A stretch of DNA of 64,000 nt, from NCBI RefSeq assembly GCF_023895975.1, contig NZ_JALBWM010000005.1, forward strand, positions 29,912 to 93,911, written 5' to 3'. Origin of the DNA: Microbulbifer okhotskensis (lineage in GTDB: Bacteria > Pseudomonadota > Gammaproteobacteria > Pseudomonadales > Cellvibrionaceae). The notes under the pieces were generated by a model. It had not been told where the DNA came from. It saw only the letters and a list, made by a program, of their open reading frames with translations, and did no database searches. Position numbers and translations under genes: made by a program. Shown here piece by piece: positions 1 through 8,469 of this stretch. Position 1 is the stretch's first letter. Each line of letters opens with the position of its first letter.

Positions 1-195
1 CGTGCTAAAGCGATCGCTCATGTGTTTCGTATTGCAAGAGCCGAGCGTGACGCTTGGCTAAGTTGGCCAGCAAGAGTATCTGCTCAAATGGCCGCAGAAC
101 TGGAGGTTGACCCGCACAAGATGCATGTCATGTTGGAGTCTTATGTCAGACAGCACTTATCCGAGCTTAGCGACATCCAACCAAAGGTCGATTGA
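1..195 (+). CDS. Terminase small subunit, C-terminal part (cut by window edge)
   Basis: An open frame runs from the first base to a TGA at 193-195 and has no start inside the window. The 64 visible residues (RIARAERDAWLSWPAR, then MHVMLESYVRQHLSEL) resemble the C-terminal helical part of Nu1/GpNu1-like terminase small subunits, which often end with an 'R-D-x-L-x-x-P-x-R-x-A-x-x-x-A-x-E' helix followed by a short amphipathic helix. The small subunit recognises the packaging site and recruits the large subunit. Its position directly before the large subunit gene supports the call. The family assignment is inferred from pattern and context because only the tail of the protein is visible. Confidence 0.65.
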   Translation, partial: RAKAIAHVFRIARAERDAWLSWPARVSAQMAAELEVDPHKMHVMLESYVRQHLSELSDIQPKVD

Positions 196-229
196 CGAAC
201 ACGGACGTTCTAATGCCGTGGCGTCAGGG

Positions 230-2209
230 ATGACGAGGAACGGTGATACTGAGTTTTACGACGGGGTAATAGAGCTCGAAAAAGCCTGGAATGAAGGTTT
301 AAAGCCAGATCCCATGTTATTGGTGTCTGAATGGGCTGATCAGTTTCGTGTGCTATCCCCCAAATCGGCTGCTGAGCCAGGCCGCTGGCGTACTCAACGA
401 ACGCCTTATCTACAAGAAATTATGGATTGTTTGTCAGTATCTTCGCCGGTACAGCGCGTTGTGTTTATGAAAGGCGCGCAGGTTGGCGGCACAGAGGCTG
501 GCAATAACTGGATCGGATATGTCATCCATATGGCTCCCGGCCCGATGATGGCAGTTTCGCCAACCGTCGAAATGGCAAAGCGTAATTCTCGTCAGCGTAT
601 CGATCCTCAACTTGAAGATGTGCCAGAGCTAAGGGCGCGTGTTGCGCCTGCGCGCAGCAGAGATTCAGGTAATACGGTGCTCTCAAAAGAGTTTCCTGGC
701 GGTGTACTGGTCATGACTGGCGCAAACAGTGCTGTAGGCCTCCGATCCATGCCTGCTCGTTATCTGTTTATGGATGAGGTGGATGGTTATCCGGGCGATG
801 TTGAAGGTGAAGGCGATCCGATATTGCTGGCCGAACGTCGAAGTGCAACCTTTGCACGCAGGAGAAAGGTGCTGCTCGTGAGTACGCCAACGCTCAAAAG
901 TACATCGCGTATTCAGAGAGAATTTGAAAACTCAGATCAGCGTTATTTTTATGTGCCTTGTCCCTCATGCGGTCATTCACAGCCTTTGCGATTTTCCCAA
1001 TTACGATGGGAAGAAGGCAAGCCTGAAAATGCCCAGTATTGTTGTGAGGATTGCGATTATTTAATTAGTGAACATCAAAAAACCGAGATGCTCAATCAAG
1101 GTTACTGGCAGGCAACCGCTGAAGGTGATGGTCAAACTCAAGGCTATCACTTGTCGTCACTCTATAGCCCTGTCGGTTGGTTTTCATGGGAAGACGCCGC
1201 CAGAATATTTGAAGGTGCTCAACAAAATCCGGATTTAATGAAAGGCTTTGTCAACACTGTTCTTGGTGAATCTTATGAAGAAGAATTCGAGGCGCCAGAA
1301 TGGGAGCGTTTATATGAACGACGAGAGTCTTACATCATTGGTGTTGTTCCTGAAGGCGGTTTGTTTTTAACGGCCGGTGTTGATGTTCAGCGTGACCGCT
1401 TGGAATGTGAAATCGTCGCATGGGGGAGAAGCAAAGAATCATGGTCAATCGACTACTTAGTCTTAGATGGTGATACCGCTCTACCTGATGTATGGAAAAA
1501 ACTCGATCAAGTGCTTAGCAAAGATTGGCCGCACGCTTTAGGTAGCTCGCTGCCAATTCGTGTGATGTGCGTTGATTCTGGTTACGCCACTCAGGATGTT
1601 TATGGGTGGGTGCGCAATTATCCTCAGGCAGTCTGGGGTGGCGCAGGCGCAAGAGCATCACAACCTAGAAGTGTCGTTGCCATAAAGGGACGAGATACAG
1701 AAACAGCATTAATCCAGAATGTCTCAAAAGCTGATACCGGTGGTAAACGCAGAGGGTTGAGGGTTTGGAATGTCAGTGGGCCAGTTGCCAAAGTTGAACT
1801 TTACCGTTGGCTCAAACTGCCGAGACCGACGGATGAGGAGCGGGCTTCGGGTGAATTATTTTCACCTGGGACTTGCCACTTTCCACAGTATGGAGAGGAA
1901 TACTTCAAACAGCTCACAGCTGAGCGACGAATTATCCGTTTACACAAAGGCTTCCCAAAAGCCACATGGGAAAAAGACCCGACTCGAAATAATGAGGTTT
2001 TGGATTGCCGTGTGTATGCACGAGCAGCTGCAAGTATTTATGGTCTTGACCGATTTAAAGAGTTGCAGTGGAAGCGATTAGAAAATGCGCTGGGTGAAGT
2101 CAAACAAAAAGCACTAGTTCAAAGCGAAAGCGCTCAGCCAATTACAAAGAAAACAACTAAAGCGTTTCGACAACGATCGTCCGTCGTTGCCGATGACCCT
2201 TACCTCTAA
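230..2209 (+). CDS. Phage terminase large subunit, GpA family
   Basis: This is the DNA-packaging motor of the phage, combining an ATPase that pumps DNA into the prohead with an endonuclease that cuts concatemers. The sequence shows the GpA-type Walker A variant KGAQVGGTE, a Walker B segment YLFMDEVDGYP, a zinc-ribbon-like pair CPSCGH / CCEDC, and a nuclease-domain motif AGVDVQRDRLECE. About 660 residues is the normal length for lambda gpA relatives. The frame is open further upstream (to 107), but that part overlaps the small-subunit gene. The ATG at 230, or the GTG at 218, is the first start after the small-subunit stop; neither has a strong ribosome-binding site, so the exact start is uncertain. 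It is followed by a gpW-like gene, as in lambda. Confidence 0.95.
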   Translation: MTRNGDTEFYDGVIELEKAWNEGLKPDPMLLVSEWADQFRVLSPKSAAEPGRWRTQRTPYLQEIMDCLSVSSPVQRVVFMKGAQVGGTEAGNNWIGYVIHMAPGPMMAVSPTVEMAKRNSRQRIDPQLEDVPELRARVAPARSRDSGNTVLSKEFPGGVLVMTGANSAVGLRSMPARYLFMDEVDGYPGDVEGEGDPILLAERRSATFARRRKVLLVSTPTLKSTSRIQREFENSDQRYFYVPCPSCGHSQPLRFSQLRWEEGKPENAQYCCEDCDYLISEHQKTEMLNQGYWQATAEGDGQTQGYHLSSLYSPVGWFSWEDAARIFEGAQQNPDLMKGFVNTVLGESYEEEFEAPEWERLYERRESYIIGVVPEGGLFLTAGVDVQRDRLECEIVAWGRSKESWSIDYLVLDGDTALPDVWKKLDQVLSKDWPHALGSSLPIRVMCVDSGYATQDVYGWVRNYPQAVWGGAGARASQPRSVVAIKGRDTETALIQNVSKADTGGKRRGLRVWNVSGPVAKVELYRWLKLPRPTDEERASGELFSPGTCHFPQYGEEYFKQLTAERRIIRLHKGFPKATWEKDPTRNNEVLDCRVYARAAASIYGLDRFKELQWKRLENALGEVKQKALVQSESAQPITKKTTKAFRQRSSVVADDPYL

Positions 2210-2216
2210 GGTGTTT

Positions 2217-2444
2217 ATGAATGATTTAACAATACTGCGGCAGCGACTCATTGATGCTGAATCTGCACTGCATCGCTTGATGATCGGTGAACTAGAAGTG
2301 ACTGTGTCTGTTGGCGGTTATGGTGCCACCACTTATGCACAAGCCGATATCAACAAACTCACGGCTTACATTGCGAAGCTTAAGTCGGAAATAGCAGCAA
2401 AAGAGGGGCGCCCGCGACGTGGTCCTTTGTTTATGAAATTTTAA
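2217..2444 (+). CDS. gpW-like head-tail joining protein
   Basis: A 75-residue protein of the lambda gpW family, which plugs the portal after packaging and forms part of the head-tail interface. The sequence has the family's layout: an N-terminal helix (LTILRQRLIDAESALHRL), a short beta hairpin rich in Gly/Tyr, then a C-terminal helix (DINKLTAYIAKLKSEIAA). The start at ATG 2217 is chosen because it follows AAGGTG by a suitable gap and lies just after the terminase stop. An upstream in-frame start at 2187 would overlap terminase. Position between terminase and portal is as in lambda. Confidence 0.85.
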   Translation: MNDLTILRQRLIDAESALHRLMIGELEVTVSVGGYGATTYAQADINKLTAYIAKLKSEIAAKEGRPRRGPLFMKF

Positions 2445-2475
2445 ATTACTAATTAGAAAAGCTAATTGAGGCGCT

Positions 2476-3987
2476 ATGACCAAACACATGATCTTGGGCC
2501 CAGATGGCTTACCACTAGCATCTGATACGGCTCACCGGGCGGCTTCATTGTCTGCGAGAGAGATGTCGAGCTGGCGCCCAATGGCTGGCTCACCAGATTC
2601 AGATTTGCTCGATGAACTGCCTACACTGGTTTCACGCTCTAGAGATCTGGCGAGAAACCATGGAGTAGCCTCAGGGGCAATTCAAACGCTGGTGGACAAT
2701 GTCGTTGGGACTGGCTTACGCCTATCAGCGCTGCCTGACTATAAGGCACTAGGAAAAGACAAAGACTGGGCAGATAGCTGGTCGAGGAAAACAGAAGCTC
2801 TTTGGCGTAGCTGGGCTGATACCACTGAATGTGATGCATCTAAAAGTCTGACATTTAATGGTTTAACAACCCAAATGTTCCGCTCGGGCCTAATCAATGG
2901 TGAAGCACTTGCGTTGCCACTATGGCTTCCCAATAGAAGCCAGGCGTTTGCAACAACCATTCAGCTTATTGAGCCCGACCGTTTAGGAAACCCAAATGAT
3001 CGAATCAGCGATGCCAATATTCGCGCTGGTATCGAGGTTGATTCTTATGGTGCGCCATTAGCTTACTGGATTGCCAAAACGCATCCGGGCGATCAACTAC
3101 TGGGTGTCAGCAATAATGCTCAAGAGTATGAGCGCATTTCAGCTCGTACTCGTTTTGGTCGCCAGCGTGTTATTCATGTCCATGACAAAGAGCGAACCGG
3201 ACAGAGCAGAGGCAAGCCAATATTTAGTAGCATCATGCCGTTATTTAAAATGCTTGATCACTACGAGCGTTCCGAAATGCAAGCGGCCGTTGTCAACGCA
3301 ATGATCGCTGCTTTTATCGAAACGCCATTAGATGGTGAATCTATTAGTGAAATGTTTGGTGGGTCTGGTGAGGATTACATGGCTGCTCGAAATGAGTGGC
3401 AAGTAAAACTCCAAGGTGGTGCCGTTATTCCTATATTTCCAGGAGATAAAGTCGCGCCTTTTACCCCCAGTAGGCCTAATTCTGCTTACAGCAGTTTTGT
3501 AGAAAACATTCTTCGTCATATCGGTACTGGGTTGAACTTACCTTTCGAATTATTGATGAAGGATTTTTCGAAAACCAATTACTCCTCAGCACGCGCAGCA
3601 TTGATGGAAGCGTGGCGATATTTTATTGGCCGACGTCATTGGCTAGCTACTTATTGGGCGAAGCCTGTTTATGAGCTCTGGTTAGAGGAAGCTATTAACA
3701 AAGGCATGATTGAGGCGCCGGGTTTTTATCAAAATAAGGCGCTGTGGTACCGATGCAAATGGATTGGTCCTGGGCGCGGTTGGATTGACCCTGTAAAAGA
3801 AGCTAAGGCTTCAAAGATACGGTTAGAAATTGGCCTTTCAACACTTGAAGATGAATGCGCCACCCAAGGTTTAGACTGGGAAGAAGTGCTCGAACAAAGA
3901 GCTCGAGAACAAACAAAAATGAGAGAGCTAGGTTTGAATACTGAAACGTCTCAATACGCTCCCCAGACTGCAGAGGAAAGTAAATGA
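2476..3987 (+). CDS. Phage portal protein, lambda gpB family
   Basis: A 503-residue portal protein that forms the dodecameric ring at the capsid vertex through which DNA enters and leaves. Family features include the N-terminal arrangement of helices around LVSRSRDLARNHGVASGAIQ, the 'DNVVGTGLRL' segment typical of lambda portals, the conserved region IHVHDKERTGQSRGKPIFSS, and the late NYSSARAALMEAWR helix that lines the channel. Length matches the family (about 500-530). The start is preceded by GAGG at 2467. The stop overlaps a 25-codon ORF that leads into the protease gene. Confidence 0.95.
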   Translation: MTKHMILGPDGLPLASDTAHRAASLSAREMSSWRPMAGSPDSDLLDELPTLVSRSRDLARNHGVASGAIQTLVDNVVGTGLRLSALPDYKALGKDKDWADSWSRKTEALWRSWADTTECDASKSLTFNGLTTQMFRSGLINGEALALPLWLPNRSQAFATTIQLIEPDRLGNPNDRISDANIRAGIEVDSYGAPLAYWIAKTHPGDQLLGVSNNAQEYERISARTRFGRQRVIHVHDKERTGQSRGKPIFSSIMPLFKMLDHYERSEMQAAVVNAMIAAFIETPLDGESISEMFGGSGEDYMAARNEWQVKLQGGAVIPIFPGDKVAPFTPSRPNSAYSSFVENILRHIGTGLNLPFELLMKDFSKTNYSSARAALMEAWRYFIGRRHWLATYWAKPVYELWLEEAINKGMIEAPGFYQNKALWYRCKWIGPGRGWIDPVKEAKASKIRLEIGLSTLEDECATQGLDWEEVLEQRAREQTKMRELGLNTETSQYAPQTAEESK

Positions 3988-4061
3988 CAAATTTACAGGA
4001 CAGGAAATTTGCACAGCCGAAGGCTGCCCGTCCGGGTGCAGCACATGGAGGTGCTGCATGA
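3984..4061 (+). CDS. Possible 25-codon bridging mini-ORF
   Basis: Between portal and protease a 25-codon ORF (starting MTNLQDRKFAQPK, rich in Ala and Gly at its end) begins with an ATGA overlap on the portal stop and ends with another ATGA overlap on the protease start. The geometry would allow continuous translational coupling across what is otherwise a 70-base gap. The protease start has its own strong GGAGGT, so coupling is not required. No homologue is recognised; it may be a coupling device or chance. Confidence 0.3.
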   Translation: MTNLQDRKFAQPKAARPGAAHGGAA

Positions 4062-5350
4062 AGTTCTGGAATCATGCAGCTGGTGAGCCATGGGCAATTA
4101 CCGAGTCTGCACTTAATAATATTTTAACGATTGCATCACGCCAAAACGAAAGCATCGAAGTGGTGTCTGCGAAGCTCGGTAGAGAATTAGACAATAGCTA
4201 CGTAACTGAGATTCGTGAAGGTGCGGCGGTTATTCCTGTTGTGGGTCCTTTGTTTCGCTACGCAAATATATTTACTGCAATTAGTGGTGCATCTAGTTAC
4301 GAGATTTTAGCAAAAGACTTTACCAGTGCTTTAGAAAATCCGGACGTCCATAGCATTATTCTAGATATCGATTCACCGGGCGGCGAAGTCAATGGTTGCG
4401 CTGAATTTGCCAGTATGATTTTCGAAGCTCGTGGCAAAAAACCAATCATTGCCTATGCCTCAGGTGATGCGGCTTCAGGTGCGTATTGGATTGCGTCAGC
4501 TTGCGATCAAATTATTGCATCAGAAACGTCCATGCTCGGGTCCATTGGTGTGGTAGCGGTTTATCGAGGAAGTAAAGATGAAAGCGTCTTAGAGATCGTG
4601 TCATCCCAAAGCCCATATAAACGATTAGATCCAAGCAGTAAGGATGGAAAATCACGACTGCAATCACGTATCGATGATTTAGCTACGGTATTTATTGAAT
4701 CCATTGCAAAGCATCGTGGTGTCGACCCGCCAACGGTTATCAAAGACTTCGGTGGCGGTGATGTCTTTATCGGCAAGAATGCCATCAACTCAGGACTGGC
4801 CGATGATATCGGAAGCCTGGAACAAATTATCAATGAACATTCAAACAATCAGAACCCCGCCAAGTTGCGGGGTTCTTCTTTTCTAGCACTTGAGGACAGC
4901 ACGATGACTGACAAAAACCACAAGACTGAGGCTTCTGAAGGGCAAGTCCTTAGTTTGGAATCATTAAAGGCCGACTATCCGCAGTTAGTTGAAGCCATTC
5001 AAACCGAAACTATAGCCTCTACGAATGATGAAGCATCCCAGCAAAGCGTTATAACAGAACGAGAACGTATTGGCGCCATCATATCTTCTGAGGCAGCCAA
5101 GGGGCGTGAACAGTTAGCTCAGCACCTGGCATTTTCTACGGATATGAGCGCAGATATGGCGCTGGCAACGCTAGATGCTTCACCGGTAAAAGCCGAAGCA
5201 TCGGCTCCTGTTTCCAATACAGGTTTTGAACAAGTCATGGCATCAGTTGGCAACCCTGCCATTGAGCCAGATGCTCCAGAACAGGAAGGCGATGATGCCG
5301 ATGCAGTGGCGAAGCGGATCGCTAAGTTTTCGCAAGGGGGTGCGGTATGA
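4058..5350 (+). CDS. Prohead protease (S49 family) with C-terminal scaffold-like region
   Basis: A 430-residue lambda gpC-like protein. Residues about 60-270 form an S49 (SppA-type) serine peptidase: the LDIDSPGGEVNG loop, then SGDAASGAYWIASA with the nucleophile Ser, then MLGSIGVV. This protease matures the prohead. After residue 283 the sequence changes to an acidic, helical, low-complexity region (MTDKNHKTEASEGQ... to the end) like the lambda Nu3 scaffold, which is translated from an internal start. An in-frame ATG at 4904 marks that junction. GGAGGT lies just before the start at 4058. A terminator-like hairpin sits inside the coding sequence at the domain junction and is listed separately. 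The gene overlaps the decoration gene by ATGA. Confidence 0.9.
   Translation: MKFWNHAAGEPWAITESALNNILTIASRQNESIEVVSAKLGRELDNSYVTEIREGAAVIPVVGPLFRYANIFTAISGASSYEILAKDFTSALENPDVHSIILDIDSPGGEVNGCAEFASMIFEARGKKPIIAYASGDAASGAYWIASACDQIIASETSMLGSIGVVAVYRGSKDESVLEIVSSQSPYKRLDPSSKDGKSRLQSRIDDLATVFIESIAKHRGVDPPTVIKDFGGGDVFIGKNAINSGLADDIGSLEQIINEHSNNQNPAKLRGSSFLALEDSTMTDKNHKTEASEGQVLSLESLKADYPQLVEAIQTETIASTNDEASQQSVITERERIGAIISSEAAKGREQLAQHLAFSTDMSADMALATLDASPVKAEASAPVSNTGFEQVMASVGNPAIEPDAPEQEGDDADAVAKRIAKFSQGGAV
4853..4883 (+). terminator. Terminator-like hairpin inside the protease-scaffold gene
   Basis: AACCCCGC (4853-4860), a 6-base loop, GCGGGGTT (4867-4874), followed by CTTCTTTTC. It is a perfect 8-bp stem with a pyrimidine/T-rich tail, lying in the linker between the protease and scaffold regions and 20 bases before the internal ATG at 4904. 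It looks like an intrinsic terminator or an RNA structure that adjusts the protease:scaffold ratio. Activity is not shown. Confidence 0.45.
4904..5350 (+). CDS. Putative scaffold translated from an internal start (Nu3-like)
   Basis: An in-frame ATG at 4904 begins MTDKNHKTEASEGQ, where the protease fold ends and a 148-residue acidic, helical region starts. In lambda the scaffold Nu3 is made from an internal start within gene C, and the same layout is seen here. GAGGACAG upstream could serve as a weak ribosome-binding site. The region includes a helix rich in Glu/Ala/Gln and ends in a basic segment, KRIAKFSQGG, which could bind capsid protein. Separate translation is inferred from lambda and not demonstrated by the sequence. 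Confidence 0.5.
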   Translation: MTDKNHKTEASEGQVLSLESLKADYPQLVEAIQTETIASTNDEASQQSVITERERIGAIISSEAAKGREQLAQHLAFSTDMSADMALATLDASPVKAEASAPVSNTGFEQVMASVGNPAIEPDAPEQEGDDADAVAKRIAKFSQGGAV

Positions 5351-5730
5351 GCATGCCTGGGATTGCAGAAGGACTTAACGATCAAGGGAGCTATGCGCCA
5401 GATAATCTAATTGCAGGTGAATTTCCGCGAATAACTCGAGTTGTCACGATTACTGGTGGTGCCTCATTACCTGCTGGCGCTGTGCTAGGCAGGGTTGCAG
5501 CTAGTGGAGCCTATTTATTGAGTGACGCAGGAGCAAATGATGGATCAGAAGAACCGGATGCCTTGCTGGTCGAGCCGGTTGATGCCTCCGCTGGCGATAC
5601 ACAGGCCCATGTGTATTTAGCGGGTGAATTTAATGCGGCAGCTCTTACGTTTGGTCCGGGTCATTCAATAGCGTCTATTTCGATCGCTTTTCGAGAGCGA
5701 TCTATTTTTCTACGAAACAATCAAGCTTAA
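5347..5730 (+). CDS. Head decoration protein, lambda gpD family
   Basis: A 127-residue protein matching the lambda gpD decoration family, which trimerises on the expanded capsid and stabilises it. Visible family features are the N-terminal loop DNLIAGEFPRITRVVTITGG, the hydrophobic strand LPAGAVLGRV and the central 'DALLVEPVDASAGD' block. Its ATG overlaps the protease stop by four bases (ATGA), so the two are probably translationally coupled. Next in line is the capsid gene, giving the lambda order C/Nu3-D-E. Confidence 0.9.
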   Translation: MSMPGIAEGLNDQGSYAPDNLIAGEFPRITRVVTITGGASLPAGAVLGRVAASGAYLLSDAGANDGSEEPDALLVEPVDASAGDTQAHVYLAGEFNAAALTFGPGHSIASISIAFRERSIFLRNNQA

Positions 5731-5749
5731 CCAGCAATAGGATATTCTC

Positions 5750-6781
5750 ATGGATATATTTTCAACTCATGTGCTTAACCGAGTCGTCGAGCACTTGGAT
5801 CGTCCAGCATCCTTTTTGCTGGATACATTTTTCGGTTCAATTCAAACAGAAGATAGCGAAGAAATTCACTTCGATATTGATAAATCAAAACCGCGATTAG
5901 TGCCATTTGTATCACCGCTTGTCCAGGGTAAGGTCATTGCTGCGGAAGGATTTGAAACACGTAGCTTTAAGCCTGCCTACGTGAAAGATAAGCGTCGCTT
6001 TGACCCTAGTGCTCCACTGAAGCGTTTGATTGGCGAAACCATTGGAGGGAATTTAAAGCCCATGGACCGCCGAGAGGCTGCATTAAATCGTGCGCTAACG
6101 AATCAAGTGGAAAACCTGACTCGCCGCGAAGAAGTGATGGCGGCCGAAGCGTTACGAACCGGAAAAATCACAGTAACCGGTGAAGACTACCCAACACAGA
6201 TTATTGATTTTCAGCGTGATCCAGCACTGACTCAGGCACTGACAGGCGCGACTCGGTGGGGTGAACCTGACGTTAAAGTGTTAGATGACATTGAGGACTG
6301 GGCGGGCTTAGTACAAATCAAATCGGGTGCCGCCGCTCGTACCGTTGTTATGGACCCTTTGGCATGGCGAGTCTTCAAGGCTGATCCCAAAGTTGAGCGC
6401 TTGCTTGAACTCCGTCGTGGAACCTCCAGTACATTAATAGTCGACCCAATCCTCCGAGGGCAAGGTAACGACAAAGCGCGTTACGTAGGCTCCGTTGGTG
6501 ATTTTGATTTCTGGGTCTATAACGACGCCTACGTCGATGATGATGGTGTTTCCAGAAATATGCTGCCGGAATATACGGTATTACTTGCCAGCCAAGGCTT
6601 GCTGGAAGGTACCCGGTGCTATGGCGTGATTCAAGATGAAAAAGCCAACTATCGGGCAAGCCGCTACTTCACCAAATCATGGTTGGAGGAAGATCCAGCT
6701 GTACGTTGGTTACTAATGCAGTCGGCCCCGTTGATTGTGCCCTACCGCCCTAACGCCACATTTTGTGCGACGGTTCGATAG
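5750..6781 (+). CDS. Major capsid protein, lambda gpE family
   Basis: A 343-residue major capsid protein of the lambda gpE family. Recognisable segments are the N-terminal DIFSTHVLNRVVEHL, the E-loop/P-domain region LVPFVSPLVQGKVIAAEGFETRSF, and the C-terminal A-domain with ARYVGSVGDFDFWVYND. Length is usual for gpE (341 in lambda). It self-assembles into the HK97-type shell and is processed or stabilised by the adjacent protease and decoration genes. GGATATTCTC stands before the ATG. Confidence 0.95.
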   Translation: MDIFSTHVLNRVVEHLDRPASFLLDTFFGSIQTEDSEEIHFDIDKSKPRLVPFVSPLVQGKVIAAEGFETRSFKPAYVKDKRRFDPSAPLKRLIGETIGGNLKPMDRREAALNRALTNQVENLTRREEVMAAEALRTGKITVTGEDYPTQIIDFQRDPALTQALTGATRWGEPDVKVLDDIEDWAGLVQIKSGAAARTVVMDPLAWRVFKADPKVERLLELRRGTSSTLIVDPILRGQGNDKARYVGSVGDFDFWVYNDAYVDDDGVSRNMLPEYTVLLASQGLLEGTRCYGVIQDEKANYRASRYFTKSWLEEDPAVRWLLMQSAPLIVPYRPNATFCATVR

Positions 6782-6791
6782 GAGGTTTGGA

Positions 6792-7124
6792 ATGCGAGTA
6801 ACCACATTAACGACCCTTAGAACGGGTAAACCCGGTTCATTTGAGGCTGTAGCACCTGGTGAAACGATTGTACTTCCGGATACGGAAGCTCAATCACTAA
6901 TAACGCGAGGTCTCGTTATCGCCAAGCATGAGGTCATAGATCAAGACAATGATCTCATCGATGCGATTTTAGATGCTATTGATGACTTACCCCAAGAAGC
7001 CTACGGTAAAGATGGTAAACCAAGCGTCAGATCAATCGAAGAAATTATAAGTCAGAGCGTTACAGCCGCCGATCGAGACAGAGCTTGGGAGACTTATCAG
7101 AGCCTGGTTCACGATGGACATTAA
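6792..7124 (+). CDS. Head completion protein in the lambda FI position
   Basis: A 110-residue acidic protein between capsid E and the FII-like gene, the place held by FI in lambda and by head-completion proteins in relatives. The N-terminal part (VTTLTTLRTGKPGSFEAV) is beta-rich with a loading domain, and the C-terminal half is helical (DLIDAILDAIDDLPQEAY). No specific motif identifies it. The start at 6792 is chosen over an in-frame start at 6735 because GGAGGT lies at 6781-6786. The stop overlaps the next gene. The role in DNA packaging or head-tail joining is inferred from position only. Confidence 0.6.
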   Translation: MRVTTLTTLRTGKPGSFEAVAPGETIVLPDTEAQSLITRGLVIAKHEVIDQDNDLIDAILDAIDDLPQEAYGKDGKPSVRSIEEIISQSVTAADRDRAWETYQSLVHDGH

Positions 7125-7434
7125 GACTCGATTCGCCAAAGCCATCGACAGTCAGTTTACTCACCTTGGGCGGGCGGCTGTTTACATAAAGTCGTTATCT
7201 GAACCACAAGACATCATCGTTATTGCCCGTCGTCCAGAACAACTCTTTGAATTGGGTGACGGGCATTTACATGCGGAAAATCCGCAATTGGAGTTTCGTG
7301 TGTCTGAAGTGAGTTCGCCTAGTCGTGGGGATGAAATTCATATCGATGGTCGTATCTATCGAATTGAATCTGAGCCTCGTCTGGATTTACACCAACTGGT
7401 TTGGGTAACTGACAGCTTGCCACTGATTGAATAG
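7114..7434 (+). CDS. Head-tail attachment protein, lambda FII-like
   Basis: A 106-residue protein resembling the FII/Phage_attach family of head-tail connectors. The compact beta domain with DGRIYRIESEPRLDLHQLVWVT at the C-terminus is characteristic: a 'G-x-x-Y-x-I' strand followed by a solvent-exposed loop and a closing strand. FII binds the capsid vertex and provides the tail docking surface. It starts inside the end of the previous gene. Joining a lambda-type connector to a P2-type tail suggests the head-tail interface is where the two modules were combined. Confidence 0.7.
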   Translation: MDIKTRFAKAIDSQFTHLGRAAVYIKSLSEPQDIIVIARRPEQLFELGDGHLHAENPQLEFRVSEVSSPSRGDEIHIDGRIYRIESEPRLDLHQLVWVTDSLPLIE

Positions 7435-7446
7435 TTAGGAGTTGCC

Positions 7447-7980
7447 ATGATGATCCTAAACATAACGCCATCACGACGGTTAAGCGATTGGCAGCAAGCA
7501 TTAACTTCCAATGAAAAACAATTACAAGTCGCAGCAATGCGCGCTTTAAATAAAACAGCACGCTGGGCGAGAACGCAAGTGGCCAGTAAAACGGCAAAAG
7601 AGCTTTCGATTAAGGTAAGCGCCGTTCGTGAAGGTCTAGTGATGGTTCGAGCAAAACAGTCGAATCCTCAAAGTGTTGTTGGTTTATCAAAAAACTCCGG
7701 CGTCATTAAAGCCAAAGAGTTAGGTAGTGTTTCTCAAAATGCATCAGGGGTTCGTGCCGGACGTCGACAGTTTGATCGTGCATTTTTAGCCACTATGCCC
7801 AATGGGCATCAAGGTGTGTTTCGTCGCCGTGGAAAGGCTCGCTTGCCCATTCAAGAAGTCCAAATTGTGATAACGGGTAAGATGCAGCAAGCGATGGAAG
7901 ATCTTTCCAACGGTCCTGCGATGAAGCAGTTTGAAGTGATTTTTGAGCGTGAACTGCGCTATCTACTGAGGGCTGCGTGA
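7447..7980 (+). CDS. Minor tail/connector protein, gpZ-like
   Basis: A 177-residue protein similar to the lambda minor tail protein Z family. These typically have an N-terminal helix with AMRALNKTARWARTQ, then a helix of the form VSAVREGL, and a basic loop GVFRRRGKARLPIQEV before the C-terminal helix. All of these are visible here. In lambda, gpZ acts in tail completion before joining to heads. GGAG lies six bases before the double ATG. The gene is followed immediately (stop TGA, then ATG) by the next tail gene. Confidence 0.75.
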   Translation: MMILNITPSRRLSDWQQALTSNEKQLQVAAMRALNKTARWARTQVASKTAKELSIKVSAVREGLVMVRAKQSNPQSVVGLSKNSGVIKAKELGSVSQNASGVRAGRRQFDRAFLATMPNGHQGVFRRRGKARLPIQEVQIVITGKMQQAMEDLSNGPAMKQFEVIFERELRYLLRAA

Positions 7981-8466
7981 ATGAATGTATTGAGCGTTTT
8001 ATTTGAAGAAATTAAGCAAGGTCTATCAGAAATAGTCGGTATTCAACATTGCGGCGCTTTTCCTAAAAGGCGAGATGATATTAGGCTGCCAGCAATTCTG
8101 ATTGATTTGGTTGAGCTAGAACCCGCTGATGATCCTGGGACAGATGAACTTGCCTTAATTAGCCATTGGGAAGCAAGAATCCTAGTATCCGATCAAATGA
8201 GCGAATCCGATCTTTGGGCTTTAGTTCAGGCCGCCATGTTGTGGTTGTTTAATCACTCGTGGCCAGAAACCAATATTGGTCGAGCTCGATTAAAGCAAGC
8301 AGGACCTGATCATTTTTCACCGGAATACCAAGGACACAGAATTTGGTTAATCGAATGGACTCAATCCGTTCGAGTGGGTGAAAACGTTTGGGATGGGAGC
8401 ACTGTGGTTCCCAGTATTATTTCTATTGCCGGTCTGGATGCTGAGCGAAATGAATTAGAGGTATAG
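7981..8466 (+). CDS. Probable tail terminator/completion protein
   Basis: A 161-residue protein beginning at the base after the gpZ stop. No clear family motif is seen. Its size, mixed alpha/beta character (MNVLSVLFEEIKQGL then LPAILIDLVELEP and HWEARILVSD) and position between a Z-like protein and the baseplate genes fit the tail-terminator family (lambda U, Mu gp37-like), which caps the tail tube and sheath. This is a positional inference. There are no signs of membrane segments or catalytic motifs. Confidence 0.5.
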   Translation: MNVLSVLFEEIKQGLSEIVGIQHCGAFPKRRDDIRLPAILIDLVELEPADDPGTDELALISHWEARILVSDQMSESDLWALVQAAMLWLFNHSWPETNIGRARLKQAGPDHFSPEYQGHRIWLIEWTQSVRVGENVWDGSTVVPSIISIAGLDAERNELEV

Positions 8467-8469
8467 CCA

